Shown piece by piece: positions 61,231-64,000 of a stretch of DNA of 64,000 nucleotides. This DNA comes from Bifidobacterium sp. 7101 (lineage in GTDB: Bacteria; Actinomycetota; Actinomycetes; Actinomycetales; Bifidobacteriaceae). The translations under genes and the position numbers were made by a program. The DNA lies in the NCBI RefSeq assembly GCF_000499285.1, contig NZ_AWUN01000001.1:372001-436000 (forward strand). The letters are read 5' to 3'. The notes beneath the pieces were generated by a model. It ran no database searches, was not told the DNA's origin, and saw nothing but the letters and a program-made list of their open reading frames with translations. Each line of letters begins with the position of its first letter. Position 1 is the first letter of the stretch.

Positions 61231-64000
61231 TTACTCGAGTGAAGCGTGTAGCAGTTGGCGTGTTTCCTTCCGGTGGCGGCGTGAGGCCAGTATCCCGCCC
61301 ATGCCGGTCATGCCGGTGGCCAGGGCGAGCAGGATGCCTTCCCCGCCTGCCTTGGGGAGCACGCCTGCGGGCAGGTACGTGTATCGGAGGGAGGTGTCCG
61401 GCGTTTGGGGTGCGCCGCCCAGCGTGTAGTCCACGCTGACCGTGACCGTGCCCGGCTGGTGCGCGGGTGTGAGTACGGTCACGCTATTGCCATCACCGCG
61501 GGTCAGGTTCGTGCCGGGGCTGGTCTCGAATTTGACGCCGGTGATCACCAGCTGCAAATTGAACGACACCGGCACAGGAGCTGACTTGTTGTTGGTGGTG
61601 CCGTCGCCGAGCCTGCCAGAGTCGTTTAATCCCCATGCTTCTGTGTTTCCGTCCGCGCCGATCGCCAGCGAGTGCTTTTGCCCGCCGCTAACCTGTACGG
61701 CTTTCAGTCCTTTGCTCGCGTCGTTGGGGCTGGCGGGGTCGCGCACGTGCACAGGAACAGACGTGTTGATGGTGCTGTTGTTGCCGAGCTGGCCATAGCC
61801 ACCGTCTCCCCAGGTGTAGGCGTATCCGTCGCTGCCCGCGGCCAGCGAATGATCGCCTCCGGCGCTGACCTGTGTGGCTTTCAGTCCTTTGCTCGCGTCG
61901 TTGGGGCTGGCGGGGTCGCGCACATGTGCAGGAAGAGGATTCGCACTGTAGTTGCTGGTGGTATTGTTGCCGAGCTGACCCCATTGGTTGTATCCCCAGG
62001 CGTAGGCGTATCCGTCGCTGCCCACTGCCAGCGAATGATAGTATCCGCCGCTTACCTGTGTGGCTTGTAGTCCTTTGCTTGTGTCCCTAGGGCTGGCGGG
62101 ATCGCGCACGCGCACAGGAGCAGACGAATTACTGCTGCTGTTGTTGCCGAGTTGGCCATAGTTGTTCCATCCCCAGGCGTAGGCGTATCCGTCGCTGCCT
62201 ATTGCCAGCGAATGAAACTCTCCGGCGCTGACCTGTACGTAGGTGAAGTCAGCAGTCAAATCCGGATACGTCTTGCGGTCAGGTGTCTTCACCCTGACCG
62301 GCGCATACCCAGTGGTGGTTGTCCCGTCGCCGAGTTGGCCTTGCGCGTTCGATCCCCAGGCATAGGCGTTGCCGTCGCTGCCCAGGGCCAGCGAATGCCG
62401 GCCTCCGGCGCTGACCTGTACGTAGGTGAAGTCCGTAGGCAGGTCCGGATACGTCTTGCGATCAGGCTGCTTGACTATGACCGGTGTAGTCCTTTGAGTG
62501 GTTGTCCCGTCGCCGAGCTGGCCAGCGCTGTTGTTTCCCCAGGCGTAGGCGTTCCCGTCGCTGCCCACGGCCAAGGAAAAACCATAGGAAATGCTACCGT
62601 CGTTTTCTGATCCGCTGATCTGGCTGAATCTGATGCCCCGGCTGGCGTCTGGCGGGGTAATGGTGGTGGATTCCCTGCCCAGCTGGCTGCCCTTGTCGGG
62701 GCTGATGCTCCACTTGTTGTTCTGACTTTCGGTCCACCTGGCGGTCAGGGTCAGGTTCTTGTCGACGGGCTTACTGAAATCATAGGCGATCTGCCCGATG
62801 AACCATCCGTCGAACAGGTAGCCTTGGCGCGCCGGGTCTGGGGAGGGCCGCTTCACCCTGCCGTTCGGAGTGGAGAAACTCTGGTCTGCTGGTTCGGGGT
62901 TCCCGCCTCTCGTGTCGAAGCGGACTGTGAGCGTGGATCGTGGTTCGACATCTCGTGTCAGCGGCTGGTCGACCGTGTAGGTGAGGTTTCTGGTGAAGGG
63001 CTGGCTGTCCTGTCTGCCGGCGATGAGGATGGCGGCTGGCCCGGGCTTGTGGGCGGGTATGTCCGCCTGCCATGAGTCATTGTTCTTGGTGAGTTTGAGT
63101 GGCTGGCTGTCCAGACTGGCTGTTTCCAGGCTGGGCACCTGGGTGGTATCCAGCCTGGCTGGCCTGCCGGGCTGACCCTGTTCATCCAGACTCCACCTGT
63201 ACATGTCGCCTTGCCTGCTGATGGCGGTGATCCTGCTGCCGATGCTGGCGACCTGCATGTACTGCTGGTTTCCATCGTCCGCGCGCGCGGGCTTGCTGCC
63301 AGGCTTCCAAGCTCAGACATGGCCATCCTTGCTGGTGATGATGGCCTGATCATCACTGCTGTTCATTCTGCCGATCTGCGCGCCGCCGGGCAGACTTACG
63401 GCTATAAGGCTGGTTGTGTTGTCGGCCAGGTGATGGGCCTGCCCGTCCGCATTCAGTAGGAGGAACCCCTGGTTGAGGACCTGGGCCTGGATGATGCGCA
63501 TTCCTTGGTCTTGTTTGATGCGTGCGGGCTTGATGTTGCCTATGCTGCTCGTATCCCAGGTCCAGGTCTGCCCGTCCGCGTCCACAATGAGGATGCGGCT
63601 GCCGGATGCGGCGGTGGTGACGGCCTTCGCCTGTCCGGGCAGGCTGAGCGTGGTCTGTTCGATAGGCTTCGGGTTCAGGTTCTGGCTGCCCGTCAGGGTG
63701 GTTTGGAAGGCGTGGACCTGTCCCTGCTGGTCTACTGCGAGCAACAGGTCATCGTTGATGCTAATGCTGGTGAACCCGGCGTTCCGGTCGGTGTCGACGA
63801 TGGTGGGTGTGGTTTGTTGGCTGTTCCAGGTGTAGATGTGCTGGTCGGATCCGAGCGCAGCAAGCTGTTCGGTGCTGGCTGTGGTCTGCAGGTAGTGGAA
63901 CCCGTCGGGAGCCTGGGCAGGGGAGGGAATCTGCTTGGGCGTGCTGTCTTGTGCCCAGGCGTAGAGGCGGCCGTCGCCGGTCAGACCGACAGTCTGCTCT
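61231..64000 (-). pseudogene. RCC1-repeat, sortase-anchored surface protein, interrupted by TGA (partial at right edge)
   Basis: The minus-strand frame is open from the right edge to 63316, hits TGA at 63315-63313, then continues in the same frame to 61231. Without the TGA it is one gene cut by the window edge. It has propeller-like repeats (DGRLYAWAQD, DGQTWTWD), an InlB/Listeria-Bacteroides-type repeat (GYLFDGWF), then six clear RCC1 units (GSDGYAYAWG with NNYGQLGN). The C-terminus has a sorting signal variant LPKAGG, a hydrophobic stretch and RRHRKE. At the TGA the pattern DGHV-stop-AWK matches DGQTWTW, so TGG probably mutated to TGA. Nonsense mutation, readthrough or sequencing error cannot be told apart. 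Domains suggest an adhesin. Confidence 0.75.

Noticed and set aside
1-64000. tRNA and rRNA genes, including a tRNA at the island border as an integration site
   Set aside because: No tRNA-like T-arm with matching acceptor or rRNA sequence was noticed; the island border is dapA, not a tRNA. No integrase or transposase was recognised either.

Overview
The window is high-GC DNA typical of a Bifidobacterium-like actinobacterium. The evidence is the AdnAB pair of helicase-nucleases, adjacent dapB and dapA genes, an RNase J gene directly after a dapA, the kinase plus Ig-like-repeat surface protein pair, Shine-Dalgarno-led genes, and many 4-nt start/stop overlaps. Species is not decidable from the sequence alone; a bee-gut-type bifidobacterium is only a guess.

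Layout. 1-4721 (minus): a membrane-anchored Ig-like repeat protein cut by the left edge, and a receptor-type Ser/Thr kinase. 4853-13545 (plus): adnA-adnB, end resection for recombination. 13674-17427 (plus): a GNAT acetyltransferase, an MFS transporter, dapB and the first dapA. 17428-38487: an island that looks AT-richer and differently built. It starts with a decayed kinase remnant and continues with what reads as a complete, unusual type VII secretion (T7SS/ESX-like) locus. Its genes are a WXG100-like protein, a membrane Ser/Thr kinase, a small membrane protein with candidate phospho-Thr motifs, a 1775-residue doubly anchored Ig-repeat protein, a three-ATPase FtsK/SpoIIIE (EccC/EssC-type) motor, an FHA protein, a second small helical protein, an unknown protein, a WXG-headed putative substrate, two copies of a seven-helix membrane protein, a DUF805 protein, two YbjN-like proteins and an EssB-like/FHA fusion. 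38757-41584: a second dapA (about nine tenths identical to the first) followed by RNase J.

The most informative structure is that the T7SS island lies between two dapA copies. Homology starts 25 nt upstream of each ATG. dapB-dapA-rnj was probably contiguous, and the island separated it with a duplicated dapA. The long direct repeat could in principle still excise the island.

41674-61032 is ordinary chromosome: two zinc alcohol dehydrogenases, a class 3 lipase, PepN, GlmM, peptide deformylase, a SRAP protein, a glycerate/gluconate module (glycerate kinase and GntP permease divergent from a CdaR-type regulator), a DUF4391 protein, an HSL-type esterase, a 67-residue leader-like peptide, a sugar-porter MFS, and a nucleoside hydrolase with an MFS partner. 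61231-64000 (minus) is an RCC1-repeat, sortase-anchored surface protein cut by the right edge and interrupted by an in-frame TGA.

Coordinates and motifs were read by eye. No database search, GC calculation or alignment program was run, so family names rest on motif recognition.
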